Positions 8,987-18,159 of a stretch of DNA of 64,000 bases are shown here, piece after piece. Position 1 is the stretch's first letter. Each line of letters opens with the position of its first letter. A program made the translations under genes and the position numbers. Source of the stretch: Treponema sp. (lineage in GTDB: Bacteria > Spirochaetota > Spirochaetia > Treponematales > Treponemataceae); contig JAEDJA010000004.1 of assembly GCA_016296575.1 (NCBI GenBank), forward strand, positions 47,393 through 111,392, given 5' to 3'. Under the pieces are notes generated by a model. It had not been told where the DNA came from and made no database searches. It worked only from the letters and a program-made list of their open reading frames with translations.

Positions 8987-10117
8987 ATGGCCGATTTAAC
9001 AGACTATATTGCCTGGCGCGGAGATCTTTCTTTTAAAGCCTCACCTTTTAATTCTGTGGATGCACTTGTTCTTACTGCCATTTCCTATCTGAATCTTAAG
9101 GATTGTGTTCCTGAATCCATGGAAGAAACCGCAACCATGGCACAAGTGTGGGAAAAATTCAGCACAGCAGAAGATTATGAATCCCGCTGTTACCTTGGTG
9201 CAGTTTTGAACAAGCGTACGGTTGATCTCCTGAAGCTTTGTGGAAATAGTCTGCGTTTTAAAAATCTAAAAATGTGCGGTTATATAGATATTCTGGATGA
9301 AGAAAAATGCATGCAGTTCGCTTCAGTAATTTTTGAATTGGAAGATGATGTTCATATGGTCACTTTCCGTGGAACAGACGATACGCTTTTGGGCTGGCAT
9401 GAAGATTTTAATCTGGGATTCATGGATCCAATTCCATCTCAAGCTTATGGCCTTGAATATTTCAAAAAAGCCGCTTCACTTTTTAAAGGGGATTTTATTA
9501 TTTCAGGTCATTCAAAAGGTGCAAATCTTGCTCTTTACAGTGGAACCTGCTGCGGATCAGCTCTTCAGAAAAAAATTAGAACCGTTTACAATTTTGACGG
9601 CCCGAATCTTTCAAAAAAATATCTGGAAAGTGAAAATTTCAAAGCTATAGAAAATAAGGTTAAATCTTTTTATCCTGAAATGTGTATTGTTGGAGCAATT
9701 TTTTACCGCATGAAAAACTGCACAATCGTAAAATCCACAGAATTTGCAGTGATGCAGCATGATTATCTTTCCTGGCAGATTCTGGGTACCTCCTTTGAAA
9801 CTGCAGAAAAAGTAAAACCCGAAAGCGAAATTTTTGAAAACTCCATAAATCAGTGGATAGAAGGTCTTTCCATGGAAGAAATTCAGGATTTTTCCCAGAA
9901 ACTGTTTTCACTTATTGAAGGCTCCGGTGCAAAAACCAACACCGATATTGAAGAAAAAAAATTTCACTATTCCGCAAGAATTATCGCTGATTTTACCCAC
10001 ATGGAAACTACCCAACGCCGAAAATTTTTAAGCATTTTGAATGAACTGAAGCATACAATAAAAGGAAATCTGCCTATTTTCAACCTCTTCAGTCTCCAGG
10101 ATTTAATTCAACAGTAA
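8987..10117 (+). CDS. DUF2974 (Mbeg1-like) alpha/beta-hydrolase
   Basis: 376 residues with the lipase-like features of DUF2974: VTFRGTDDTLLGWHEDFNLGF (125-145), the nucleophile elbow SGHSKGAN (Ser176) and VYNFDGPNLSKKYL. Family members are intracellular, of unknown substrate. No signal peptide or membrane segment is seen. Its ATG directly abuts the TAA of the esterase gene, so the two are translationally coupled and probably act on related ester substrates (inference). Confidence 0.82.
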   Translation: MADLTDYIAWRGDLSFKASPFNSVDALVLTAISYLNLKDCVPESMEETATMAQVWEKFSTAEDYESRCYLGAVLNKRTVDLLKLCGNSLRFKNLKMCGYIDILDEEKCMQFASVIFELEDDVHMVTFRGTDDTLLGWHEDFNLGFMDPIPSQAYGLEYFKKAASLFKGDFIISGHSKGANLALYSGTCCGSALQKKIRTVYNFDGPNLSKKYLESENFKAIENKVKSFYPEMCIVGAIFYRMKNCTIVKSTEFAVMQHDYLSWQILGTSFETAEKVKPESEIFENSINQWIEGLSMEEIQDFSQKLFSLIEGSGAKTNTDIEEKKFHYSARIIADFTHMETTQRRKFLSILNELKHTIKGNLPIFNLFSLQDLIQQ

Positions 10118-10155
10118 TTACCATGGGGGATTTTACCTAAAAATTTTCATTTTGT

Positions 10156-10184
10156 TTGTTTTTTTGCAAAATGGGATTTATACT
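10156..10184 (+). promoter_or_regulatory. Sigma70-like promoter, leaderless type, of a methyltransferase gene
   Basis: TTGTTT (10156-10161), 17 bases, TATACT (10179-10184), then seven bases to the ATG at 10192. No Shine-Dalgarno sequence. Confidence 0.55.
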
Positions 10185-10191
10185 CAAAATA

Positions 10192-10929
10192 ATGGATAAT
10201 ATAAAAAAGTTTGTTGAATACTATGATGAATTATTTCCGCTTACTGATGAACAAAAAGTTTTCTTAAAATCTTTGCAGAGAAATTCTACAGGTCCGACCC
10301 GATTCCTCCACGTAGGCTGCGGAACAGGAACACATGCTCAGTATCTTGCAGAAATCGGTTCAGATGTTACGGGGATAGATCAGCATCAGGATTTTGTTGA
10401 AAGTGCCTCTCTCCGCAAAAAGACTCAGCTTCAGTCGGTACGTTATTTTTATCTTCCCCCAATTGATATGGCTCGTTTTTTGGGTAAGGGTTTTTATGAT
10501 GTAATATTGTCCCTTAATAACCAGATTATTTTCATGCATGATGAAACTTTAATAAAAAAGATGTTTTATGATGCCCACACTCTTTTGAAACAGGGCGGAA
10601 AATTTGTTCTGAACCTTACTAATTTTTCAAAATATTCAATCTCTGATGATGGAGTTGATCTTCCACTAAAAGAAAGTATCCGGTCAAAATTAAAGACTTC
10701 GGCAAAACAGGCATCCAACGGCAGTTATGTTCTTAGTCAAAAACTGGAAACCAGCTCCGGCAAATATCTGAATATTTTTGATAATACAGAAATTTATCCG
10801 CTAACGGTAACTGAAATCTGCGATATTGCTAAAAATTCTGGTTTTTCTTCCGTAAAATTCTACGAAAATTACACACTTGCTCCGTGGCAGAACAATTCTC
10901 AGGATGTACTTGCCGTAATGGAATGCTGA
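10192..10929 (+). CDS. Class I SAM-dependent methyltransferase, substrate unknown
   Basis: 245 residues. Motif I is FLHVGCGTGTHAQYLAEIG (38-56) and the acidic residue at the end of strand beta2 is Asp63 in VTGIDQHQ; VILSLNNQIIF matches motif IV and LLKQGGKFVLNL motif VI. The ATG at 10192 is preferred because the promoter lies immediately in front and the sequence before it is not protein-like. The closest general class is small-molecule methyltransferases of the UbiE/Methyltransf_25 type. Nothing in the context indicates the substrate. Confidence 0.82.
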   Translation: MDNIKKFVEYYDELFPLTDEQKVFLKSLQRNSTGPTRFLHVGCGTGTHAQYLAEIGSDVTGIDQHQDFVESASLRKKTQLQSVRYFYLPPIDMARFLGKGFYDVILSLNNQIIFMHDETLIKKMFYDAHTLLKQGGKFVLNLTNFSKYSISDDGVDLPLKESIRSKLKTSAKQASNGSYVLSQKLETSSGKYLNIFDNTEIYPLTVTEICDIAKNSGFSSVKFYENYTLAPWQNNSQDVLAVMEC

Positions 10930-10946
10930 TTTACAATGCTGATTAC
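10922..10946 (+). repeat. 12-13-base tandem duplication spanning a stop codon
   Basis: AATGCTGATTTAC (10922-10934) and AATGCTGATTAC (10935-10946) are adjacent copies differing by one T. The first copy contains the methyltransferase stop codon and the second contains the stop codon of the opposing BrkB-like gene. Confidence 0.7.
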
Positions 10947-12181
10947 CGTGTAATCTTTCTGATGAATTTTGCCTGAGCGGCTTCGTTGTTTGTAAGAAAG
11001 TCCAGATATTTATCCTGTGGAATGCAGATTAATTCAACATCGGTTCGTGCCACTGCGGTGTACACCCGGTATTTTGTAATCAGCGTGCTTCGTTCCCCAA
11101 TAAAGCTTCCTTTTTTTCGTACTGCAATTTTTCCGTGCATAGATTCTTCTACAGTTCCGTTTACAATATAATAAACTGCATTAGCCTTGTCATTTTCGGA
11201 AAAAATAGTTTCGCCTGCCATATAATGAATCTTATTTTCAAAGCTGGCAACGGAAATAGGCTGAATGAACAAAAATCTTTTTACTCTTGTCCAAAAATCA
11301 GCTTCTTCAGTTTCATCAAGAAAGTATAATTCACCAAAAAAAAGAGTTTCGTAGCGCTGACTTACATAAACAAATTGTGCAAAAAACAGGAAAAACAGAA
11401 AAAAGGTATAAACCTTCATCATAAGAAAAATAATTGCACTGATTGTTCCGTAAACAAGATTTACACGGCTCATGTCATAAAAAAGATTGTAGAAAATATT
11501 TACAATGAAAAAACTGAGTGTACAAGCTAAACTGCATGCAAGACAAAGTCGTAGTTTTGGCTTACTTCGTGATTCATATCTATAGATTGCTGCACAAAAT
11601 GCAAAAATCACAAAATAAAAAAGCATTTCTGCAAGAATAGTGGAGCTGATATTGTAAAAATCAGGAAAAATATCGTAAAGGAACACAAGTGATGCATTGG
11701 AAAAAAGTTCCTCAAGCAAAAAACTAACCATTACAATTACAATCAGAGCAAGCACCAGAAGTAATTCTGCAACAAAAGTCATAAACTGAAGTACAAAAGG
11801 AACAGGTCGGGCAACAGAACGGAAAATACGGTACATGCCCTGAGCAATGGAAAGAAAAAATCTCCGTGCCATCCACACAATCCAGACAGCAAGTACAATT
11901 TCCATCCAGGAAAAACCTCTGATCTTCATAAAATTCTGAAGAAAAGGTTCAACGTCGTAAATATGGCGAAAACGGGCTGCCAGAGAAAGAACGTACTGCA
12001 GGGCCTTTTCATTTACACGGAGAATTCCGGCACAAAGAGAAACAATAATCATAAGTACTGGAATAAAAGAAAGCAGAAAGCCAAAGGAACAGGATGCCGC
12101 AGACTCCCACAGACCGTTTCGGTTAAAGTTTTTTCCTGTGAGGTAAATCTGCTGGAACAGTTTTTTAGCTTTCTGCTTCAT
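10943..12181 (-). CDS. BrkB/YihY-family membrane protein fused to a cyclic-nucleotide-binding domain
   Basis: 412 residues. Residues 1-285 form the YihY/BrkB (UPF0761) membrane domain with about six hydrophobic segments. After a linker, residues about 311-398 form a cyclic-nucleotide-binding fold: KIHYMAGETIFSEND, AVYYIVNGTVE and a phosphate-binding cassette GSFIGERSTLITKYRVYTAVA in which Glu363 and Arg372 occupy the ligand-contact positions. YihY proteins usually end before this point. The role of the family is unsettled, so a transporter or channel gated by cAMP or cGMP is an inference. It lies 41 bases after asnS on the same strand. Confidence 0.85.
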   Translation of the reverse strand: MKQKAKKLFQQIYLTGKNFNRNGLWESAASCSFGFLLSFIPVLMIIVSLCAGILRVNEKALQYVLSLAARFRHIYDVEPFLQNFMKIRGFSWMEIVLAVWIVWMARRFFLSIAQGMYRIFRSVARPVPFVLQFMTFVAELLLVLALIVIVMVSFLLEELFSNASLVFLYDIFPDFYNISSTILAEMLFYFVIFAFCAAIYRYESRSKPKLRLCLACSLACTLSFFIVNIFYNLFYDMSRVNLVYGTISAIIFLMMKVYTFFLFFLFFAQFVYVSQRYETLFFGELYFLDETEEADFWTRVKRFLFIQPISVASFENKIHYMAGETIFSENDKANAVYYIVNGTVEESMHGKIAVRKKGSFIGERSTLITKYRVYTAVARTDVELICIPQDKYLDFLTNNEAAQAKFIRKITR

Positions 12182-12222
12182 ATAACTAAAACCCTTGCAG
12201 GGGATTAAAATTTTCCGTCCGA

Positions 12223-13683
12223 TTAGAAATCAGCCAGTTTTGGTGCCCGTGGATAAGGAATTACATCCCGGATGTTTTCCATACCAGTTACATAACGGAT
12301 AAGGCGTTCAAATCCCATACCAAATCCTGAGTGAGGAACTGTACCGAATTTACGAAGATCCATGTACCAGTCATAAACGCTTTCGTCCATGCCACGGTCT
12401 TTGATAGCCTTCATCAGTTTGTCGTAATCTTCTTCACGTTCAGAACCACCGTTCAATTCTCCAATTCCAGGAACCAGAACATCTACGGCTTTTACAGTTT
12501 TTCCGTCTTCGTTCAGCTTCATGTAGAATGACTTGATTTCTTTTGGATAGTTGTAAACCATTACAGGGCATTTGAAAATCTGTTCTGTAAGGTAGCGTTC
12601 GTGTTCGGTAGCAATATCACATCCCCAGTAAGGAGTGAATTCAAACTTGGCACCATTTTTTGCAGCTTCTTCAAGCTTTGCAATGGCGTCTGTGTAAGTA
12701 ATGCGTACAAATTTTGAGTTTACAACTGCTTCCAGCTGGGCAATAAGTCCTGGCTGAATGCGTTTGTCAAAGAATTCAAGGTCTTCGCGGCATTTTGTAA
12801 GAGCCCAGTTCAGAAGATATTTAACAAAGTCTTCCTGAAAATCCATATCATCATCCAGATCAAAGAATGCCATTTCTGGTTCAATCATCCAGAATTCTGA
12901 AAGGTGACGAGGAGTATTTGAGTTTTCGGCACGGAATGTTGGTCCGAATGTATAAACGCGGCTCAATGCTGTAGCTAAAGTTTCTGCTTCAAGCTGACCT
13001 GAAACTGTAAGGCTGGCTTTTTTACCAAAGAAGTCTTTTGAGTAATCAACGATTTTGTGAGCATCTTCAATTTTCATGCCACCCTGACCGGCTTTTACAC
13101 CAAGTTCAGCGATTTTTTCCATAGAAAGTGTTGTTACCTGGAACATTTCTCCAGCACCTTCACAGTCAGAACAAGTGATTTCTGGAGCGTTGATGTACTG
13201 GAAGCCTCTTTCCTGGAAGAATGAGTGAACTGCAAATGCCATCTGGTTTCGAACACGGTAAACTGCACCAAAAGTGTTTGTACGTGCACGAAGGTGAGCG
13301 TGTTCACGAAGATATTCCATGCTCATCTTGTTTTTCTGGAGAGGATATTCATCAGGATTACAAGTTCCAAGACATTTAAGCTCTTCCAAAGTAACTTCTA
13401 CGGCCTGTCCTGAGGCAGGAGATTCAACAAGCATTCCTTTTGCTTTTACTGAAGCACCAGTGTTCAGCTTTTTGAGTTCTTCTTCGATATTATTTACATT
13501 TGCATTATTTGAAGGAGCGTTTCGGTCAAATGTAAGCTGAATGTTTGCAAAGCAGCTTCCATCGTTTACCTGAATAAAAACAAGACCTTTTGAGTCGCGA
13601 ACTGTGCGAACCCAACCGCAGACAACAACCTGGTGTCCGTCTGGTGAAGATTTAAGTAAATCTTTAATAAGCATTGGTACCAT
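12223..13683 (-). CDS. asnS: Asparaginyl-tRNA synthetase
   Basis: 486 residues, class IIb. An N-terminal OB-fold anticodon-binding domain (VVCGWVRTVRDSKGLVFIQVNDG) precedes the catalytic core with motif 2 (GPTFRAENSNTPRHLSEFWMIEPEM) and motif 3 (GFGMGFERLIRYVTG). The ERLIRY and FWMIEPE forms are asparaginyl rather than aspartyl. The GTAC-separated AGGAGG eight bases before the ATG at 13683 fixes the start; a second Met three codons on is possible. The mRNA leader carries a small CCGC-TTCG-GCGG hairpin. Confidence 0.96.
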   Translation of the reverse strand: MVPMLIKDLLKSSPDGHQVVVCGWVRTVRDSKGLVFIQVNDGSCFANIQLTFDRNAPSNNANVNNIEEELKKLNTGASVKAKGMLVESPASGQAVEVTLEELKCLGTCNPDEYPLQKNKMSMEYLREHAHLRARTNTFGAVYRVRNQMAFAVHSFFQERGFQYINAPEITCSDCEGAGEMFQVTTLSMEKIAELGVKAGQGGMKIEDAHKIVDYSKDFFGKKASLTVSGQLEAETLATALSRVYTFGPTFRAENSNTPRHLSEFWMIEPEMAFFDLDDDMDFQEDFVKYLLNWALTKCREDLEFFDKRIQPGLIAQLEAVVNSKFVRITYTDAIAKLEEAAKNGAKFEFTPYWGCDIATEHERYLTEQIFKCPVMVYNYPKEIKSFYMKLNEDGKTVKAVDVLVPGIGELNGGSEREEDYDKLMKAIKDRGMDESVYDWYMDLRKFGTVPHSGFGMGFERLIRYVTGMENIRDVIPYPRAPKLADF

Positions 13684-13704
13684 ATATGTACCCTCCTGTA
13701 ATGC

Positions 13705-13716
13705 CCGCCGAAGCGG
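13705..13716 (-). other. UUCG-tetraloop mini-hairpin in the asnS leader
   Basis: Read on the gene strand the sequence is CCGC, TTCG, GCGG, a four-base-pair stem closed by a UUCG tetraloop, about 8 bases upstream of the AGGAGG ribosome site. A stabilising or spacing role is possible; no T-run follows. Confidence 0.4.
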
Positions 13717-13778
13717 AAAAAATGTAAATAATGCTCCATTATAGTGAATTCACTGTTTTTTTTCTATATATACTGGAT

Positions 13779-13807
13779 TTGAATTTATGCACCTATGGGT
13801 GTATAAT
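13779..13807 (+). promoter_or_regulatory. Consensus sigma70-like promoter, leaderless type
   Basis: TTGAAT (13779-13784), 17 bases, TATAAT (13802-13807), the six bases ATTTTT, then ATG at 13814. The AT-only six bases leave no room for a ribosome-binding site. Confidence 0.65.
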
Positions 13808-13813
13808 ATTTTT

Positions 13814-14803
13814 ATGATGAAAAAGCTTATTACAATTATTTTTTGCTGTGTTTTTACAGCTGGTCTTTTTGCAGAAAAGCATATAACCGAAGAAGATGTT
13901 CGAAATCAGGCTTATAGCGAAATAAAAGATGCTTCTGCTGATCTTGAATCTATGATGACTGCCTTTGTAAACGGATTTTCAAAAGCTGTTGCACCTAACG
14001 CAGTTCAGCACAATGTTTGGGCAGATGCATATATAGGAAAAGTATTTCCATCTTTCCCACCTCACCTTGGTGCTGGTGTAAGTTTTATGACATCAACAAT
14101 GAAAATAGACGGCATGAATGAAATCATTGATGATGCAGAAATGGGAGCAATGGGAGAATTTTTCAAGAAAATGGGATTTCCTCTTCCTTCTGCAACCGGA
14201 AACTTAAGAGTGGGTGGAATTTTTCTTCCTTTTGACCTTGGCGTTTCCTTCATGAAATACAAAAACGATGATCTTTTTAGCACAGGCATGGCATTTGACT
14301 ATATGACTGTTGGTGTTGATATTCGTTACGCAATTATGGAACAGACACTTACACGACCAGACATTTCAGTGGGCTTTGGATGGACAAAAGTTGCAGGAAA
14401 TCTTTCAAAGGGTTTCTCAATTACAGATAGCTCCGGCGTAAAAATCGACGGTCTTGTTGCAACAGGCTTTGACACCAATGTTTACTGTTTCTCAGGTCAG
14501 ATTTCAAAAAGCCTGCTTGGAAATGTTCTTACTCCTTATGCAGGAACACGACTTGCTTTCCAGCAGGGAACTTACGGATGGAACACTGATCTTGAAGGAA
14601 AATATACGGTTGAAAAAGTTTCTGCCCAAATTGATTACAACAATGAATATGATAATAATATTAATTTTGGACAGAAACCGGTATTCCAGCTTTATGGAGG
14701 AATTGGTTTCCGCGGCCTGATTTTTGATACCAATTTGGGTATTTGCTTTGACTTTGTTAGCAAATCCTTTGGATCTAATTTCAGTTTCCGACTGGTTCTA
14801 TAA
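13814..14803 (+). CDS. Predicted outer-membrane beta-barrel protein, treponemal
   Basis: 329 residues from ATG 13814 (a second Met follows directly). Residues 1-20 form a signal peptide ending AGLFAEK. After a helical stretch (about 25-65) the rest shows alternating polar and hydrophobic strands with Gly and aromatic turns (NVWADAYIGKVFPSF, VTPYAGTRLAFQQGTYGW type, LYGGIGFRGLIFDTNLGICFDF) and ends with an aromatic-rich strand, SNFSFRLVL, as expected for a barrel inserted by BamA. No specific family was recognised. It overlaps the convergent EAL gene by 23 bases. Confidence 0.7.
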   Translation: MMKKLITIIFCCVFTAGLFAEKHITEEDVRNQAYSEIKDASADLESMMTAFVNGFSKAVAPNAVQHNVWADAYIGKVFPSFPPHLGAGVSFMTSTMKIDGMNEIIDDAEMGAMGEFFKKMGFPLPSATGNLRVGGIFLPFDLGVSFMKYKNDDLFSTGMAFDYMTVGVDIRYAIMEQTLTRPDISVGFGWTKVAGNLSKGFSITDSSGVKIDGLVATGFDTNVYCFSGQISKSLLGNVLTPYAGTRLAFQQGTYGWNTDLEGKYTVEKVSAQIDYNNEYDNNINFGQKPVFQLYGGIGFRGLIFDTNLGICFDFVSKSFGSNFSFRLVL

Positions 14804-17030
14804 CCTGTAAAGCAGCGTATTCTTGAGAAGACATTGGTTTTGCAAACAGGAAGCCCTGAATATTGTCACAACCAGTGTCCTTCAAGCTTTCATACTGTTC
14901 CTCCGTTTCTACACCTTCAACAGTTATTTCATAACCAAGCTTTTTAGTCATTTCGATTACATTTTCTAGAAGCTGACGGCCATAATCTGTTCCCATTCCA
15001 TCAACCAGACTTTTATCCACCTTAAGTACATCAAAACAGCGGAGATTCAATGTAGAAAGAGCTGTGTAACCGGTTCCAAAATCATCCATCAAAATTCTGA
15101 TTCCCATTCTTCTAAAGCGATTTAATAGCTGGGAAATATTTTCACCGGCAGTAGCAAGAGTTTCTGTTACTTCAAGCTGGATAAGGTAAGGTGGCAAATA
15201 TTCTTTCTGAATGATTTCCATATAGCGTTCAACAACCTTTGAAGAATATAAGGTGGCCTTGCTTATATTTACCGACACAGGAACCACAGCCCTTTTTTCT
15301 TTAAGCCATTGAGCCTGATAACTGCAAACCTTTTCCATAATATATTCATCAAGTAAAGTAATGTCACCGTTTCGTTCAAGAAGAGGAATAAACTGATCCG
15401 GTCTGACAACAGTTCCATCTTCCTTTACCCATCGCACAAGAGCTTCTGCACCGCATATAATTTTGGTATCAGTCTTGTACTTTGGCTGAAAATAAATTTG
15501 GAATTCTTCTCTAGAAAGTGCATCCTTGAACTTATCTTCCAGATCCTGCGATTCAATCTGTTTTTTCTGACGTTCCTCATCAAAATAGTCAATGCCGGTT
15601 ATATTTTGCAAGGCACCCTGAACTGCAATCTCCGACTTACGGCAGCATTCTTCGATATTGATTCCTTCACCATAACGGCACACACCAAATCTGGCAGAAA
15701 TCCAGGAAATTTGTTCTGTCATGGCGGCCTCATGAATACTCTTTCGCAATTCAAGAAGTCTTTGTTCCAGTTTTCCTTTGTCGGTGTAATCAAAATAAAG
15801 ATAAAAAGCGTCATTTGCATGGTGAGCAAAAAACTCATCAATCTTTTCTTCCCAGCTGAGTTTTTTCCAGATTGATTGAATCAGAAGCTCCGAACGTTTT
15901 TTTCCAATGGCAAGACTGGTGTATGGGAAATTATCAATATTCATGTAAACAATAAAACCAGTGTAGCAGTTAGCACCCACAATCTGCTTAAAAAGATCAG
16001 TATTGGCTCCACCTGTAACTGGAGAACAGTATGCCAGCTTGTAAGTATTTCGGCGCTGACGACTTTTTAGAACATTCAGGAAAATAATTGAAATAATGCC
16101 AAATGCCAGTACATAAATCACCATATTATAAAGATGCTTACGTGAATAGGCAAATCGCTGTGTAAGATAAACTGCCGGTACTGTGGAAAGAACATACCAT
16201 TCAATAGTGTCGTCAAAAAAAGAAACTGGCATTATGTGGTAATAATATTCTATACCGTCTACCTTGATTTTTTTGTCTGCAGTCTGCCCCTTTTCTTCAC
16301 TACGAAAAAGATAATTGAGCATTTCATATTTGGAGCTAAAATTGTTGCCCATATCATCCCAGAGTCTGTTGAAAATATTATCTGCCACATTAATGAACTG
16401 GGGATTTGATGTAATATTCACTTCCCCACGGTTATTAAAAACAATGGAATTTCCATTTCCTTCAAAAGAATGTCTTGAAAGCTCTTTGCTGAGGATTTCA
16501 GTACTGTAAGTGATGGCTGCAACACCGTTTACTTTTCCCTGATTATCAAAAAGCGGCATGCTCATAACGGTAACATATTCGTGGTTTTCATCCATTGCAT
16601 CCATAAGAATATCTGAAATCCACGGAAACCCCATCATGCCTTTGCAAAAAAATTCCCGATTTTTAAGGTTGGTTTCTACTCCAGAAGTTCCATGGGCAGT
16701 TCCATCAGGGTCACAAAAACCGATTCGCTTTAGATGGAAAGAATCTGAAACAGGTTCAAAAAGATAAAGATTTTCCAGTCTGCGGTCAGGTTCCAGTTCA
16801 AAACGGCAGGCTATACTTTTAAGAAGGTCGTATCTGATATTGATTTCAGATTTTAAAGCTTCTGCATTTTGACCGGCAACATCGGCAAGGTTTCGTTCAA
16901 GCTGTTCAACATAACTTTCTTCGATAAGAAATGCACAACGGGCAACCGCTGCTACAACAAAGATTATACAAATAAAAAATACTGATACATAGCTGAAAAT
17001 CTTCTTTTTTCTTATTAAATACTTTTTCAT
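14781..17030 (-). CDS. dCache sensor with degenerate GGDEF and EAL domain (c-di-GMP phosphodiesterase)
   Basis: 749 residues. A membrane helix (about 10-32), a periplasmic dCache-type sensor (about 40-300) and a second helix (about 305-325) are followed by a degenerate GGDEF region in which the signature is replaced (HHANDAF) and then an EAL domain from about 490. The EAL signature is intact in GAEALVRW, with DDFGTGYTAL and VEGVETEEQYE, so c-di-GMP hydrolysis is expected. AGGA upstream of ATG 17030 supports the start. The 3' end overlaps the convergent barrel gene. Confidence 0.9.
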   Translation of the reverse strand: MKKYLIRKKKIFSYVSVFFICIIFVVAAVARCAFLIEESYVEQLERNLADVAGQNAEALKSEINIRYDLLKSIACRFELEPDRRLENLYLFEPVSDSFHLKRIGFCDPDGTAHGTSGVETNLKNREFFCKGMMGFPWISDILMDAMDENHEYVTVMSMPLFDNQGKVNGVAAITYSTEILSKELSRHSFEGNGNSIVFNNRGEVNITSNPQFINVADNIFNRLWDDMGNNFSSKYEMLNYLFRSEEKGQTADKKIKVDGIEYYYHIMPVSFFDDTIEWYVLSTVPAVYLTQRFAYSRKHLYNMVIYVLAFGIISIIFLNVLKSRQRRNTYKLAYCSPVTGGANTDLFKQIVGANCYTGFIVYMNIDNFPYTSLAIGKKRSELLIQSIWKKLSWEEKIDEFFAHHANDAFYLYFDYTDKGKLEQRLLELRKSIHEAAMTEQISWISARFGVCRYGEGINIEECCRKSEIAVQGALQNITGIDYFDEERQKKQIESQDLEDKFKDALSREEFQIYFQPKYKTDTKIICGAEALVRWVKEDGTVVRPDQFIPLLERNGDITLLDEYIMEKVCSYQAQWLKEKRAVVPVSVNISKATLYSSKVVERYMEIIQKEYLPPYLIQLEVTETLATAGENISQLLNRFRRMGIRILMDDFGTGYTALSTLNLRCFDVLKVDKSLVDGMGTDYGRQLLENVIEMTKKLGYEITVEGVETEEQYESLKDTGCDNIQGFLFAKPMSSQEYAALQVIEPVGN

Positions 17031-17143
17031 TTATCGCTTCCTGCATTTTTGTTAAACCGGGAAACTCTCACCAAAATATAATAACACAAAATCTTTAAAA
17101 TCTCCAAATAATTTTTCAAAAATCTCATTTTTTCATTATAAAC

Positions 17144-17172
17144 TTGACCTTTTCTCTTGCTTTCGTTAACCT
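17144..17172 (+). promoter_or_regulatory. Candidate promoter of the biotin operon
   Basis: TTGACC (17144-17149), 17 bases, TAACCT (17167-17172), ten bases before the GTG at 17183. The -10 is weak but lies inside the palindrome at 17164-17192, as expected for a repressible promoter. Confidence 0.4.
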
Positions 17173-17192
17173 AAATTATATCGTGGTTAACG
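17164..17192 (+). promoter_or_regulatory. Candidate BirA operator upstream of birA-bioY
   Basis: CGTTAACC (17164-17171), 13 bases, GGTTAACG (17185-17192): a perfect 8-base inverted repeat. The GTTAACC/GGTTAAC half-sites match the known BirA box type found in front of biotin genes in many bacteria. It overlaps the candidate -10, the transcription start and the GTG start of birA itself, so binding should shut the operon. The adjacent BirA carries the helix-turn-helix domain needed for repression. Confidence 0.75.
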
Positions 17193-18148
17193 GAAATATT
17201 TCATCCAAAAACAGAATTCTAGAAGCTCTTCGCAATGCATCTGCACCTTTAACAGGAGATGAACTGGCAGAATCAAGCGGTATTTCCAGAGTGGCCGTGT
17301 GGAAAGCAGTTCAAAGTCTTATAGAATCTGGTTACAAAATTGAATCTTCCCGCCACGGTTACAGCCTTACAGAAGATTTAAAAGACAGCCTTTTTCCATG
17401 GGAATTTGGCAAAGAGGAAGAATATTTTTCTCATTTTACGGAAACAGACTCCACCATGATTCAGGCACGTAATCTGGCCCAGAAAAAAACTGAAACTGCT
17501 GAATCTTTAAATGAAAACAATAAAGTGCCTTACATTCAGATTATAACAGCAGACCGTCAGACAAAAGGAAAATCTCAAGGTGGACGAAAATGGACCACCA
17601 CGGAAGGAAGTCTTGCCTTTACTTTAGTTTACAAAGCCCCGGTTCCTGTTGCAAAAAGCTCCCTGGTAAGGGTTGCAGCTCAGATTGCATTGGTTCGCAC
17701 TTTAAAAACAGTTTCAGATCGCCAGATTTACCTAAGGTGGCCATGTGATGTGTGCAGCGAAAAAGGGAAACTGGCTGGTATTCTTGATGAAGTAAGTGCC
17801 TCAGGCGGAATATGTGATTGGATCAATATTGGCATCGGCGTAAACCTTACTAAATGCCCGGATATTCCTGGAACCGACAGTGTTTTTGAAAACGAGGCCC
17901 CGGTTTCACGAAAAGACATTCTGGAGCTTTTTCTTAAAGAATTTATGAAGACTGCAGCCCTTATTGATTCAAAAGATCTTCTGGAACAATGGAACAGTCT
18001 TTCTGTAGATTTCGGAAAAGAAATTTCTGTTGAAGAAACAGATGAAAAATATATTTTCAAGGGCATCGATTCATTTGGTGGAGCCCTGCTTGACGATGGA
18101 AAAACAGAACAGGTGTTTTATCCTGGTGTTATAAATATCAAAAAATAA
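17183..18148 (+). CDS. birA: Bifunctional biotin-protein ligase / biotin operon repressor BirA
   Basis: 321 residues from GTG 17183; the preceding in-frame codons fall in promoter and operator and are not protein-like. Residues about 8-60 are a winged helix (ILEALRNASAPLTGDELAESSGISRVAVWKAVQSL). The ligase core has QGGRKWTTTEGSLAFTLVYK (biotinoyl-AMP loop, from about 130) and LRWPCDVCSEKGKLAGILDE, and a short C-terminal SH3-like domain follows. It attaches biotin to carboxyl-carrier proteins and, as biotinoyl-AMP complex, represses transcription. bioY follows after 11 bases. Confidence 0.93.
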   Translation: MVNGNISSKNRILEALRNASAPLTGDELAESSGISRVAVWKAVQSLIESGYKIESSRHGYSLTEDLKDSLFPWEFGKEEEYFSHFTETDSTMIQARNLAQKKTETAESLNENNKVPYIQIITADRQTKGKSQGGRKWTTTEGSLAFTLVYKAPVPVAKSSLVRVAAQIALVRTLKTVSDRQIYLRWPCDVCSEKGKLAGILDEVSASGGICDWINIGIGVNLTKCPDIPGTDSVFENEAPVSRKDILELFLKEFMKTAALIDSKDLLEQWNSLSVDFGKEISVEETDEKYIFKGIDSFGGALLDDGKTEQVFYPGVINIKK

Positions 18149-18159
18149 AAGGAAAAAAA

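Noticed and set aside
15498..15875. A 125-residue open frame on the plus strand opposite the EAL gene
   Set aside because: It is an antisense shadow with biased composition, and no promoter or ribosome site fits it.
17144..17182. An upstream TTG extension of birA
   Set aside because: The TTG is the -35 hexamer TTGACC and the extension passes through the operator; the GTG at 17183 is the first sensible start. The same reasoning removed TTG extensions at 10156, 20192 and 24456.
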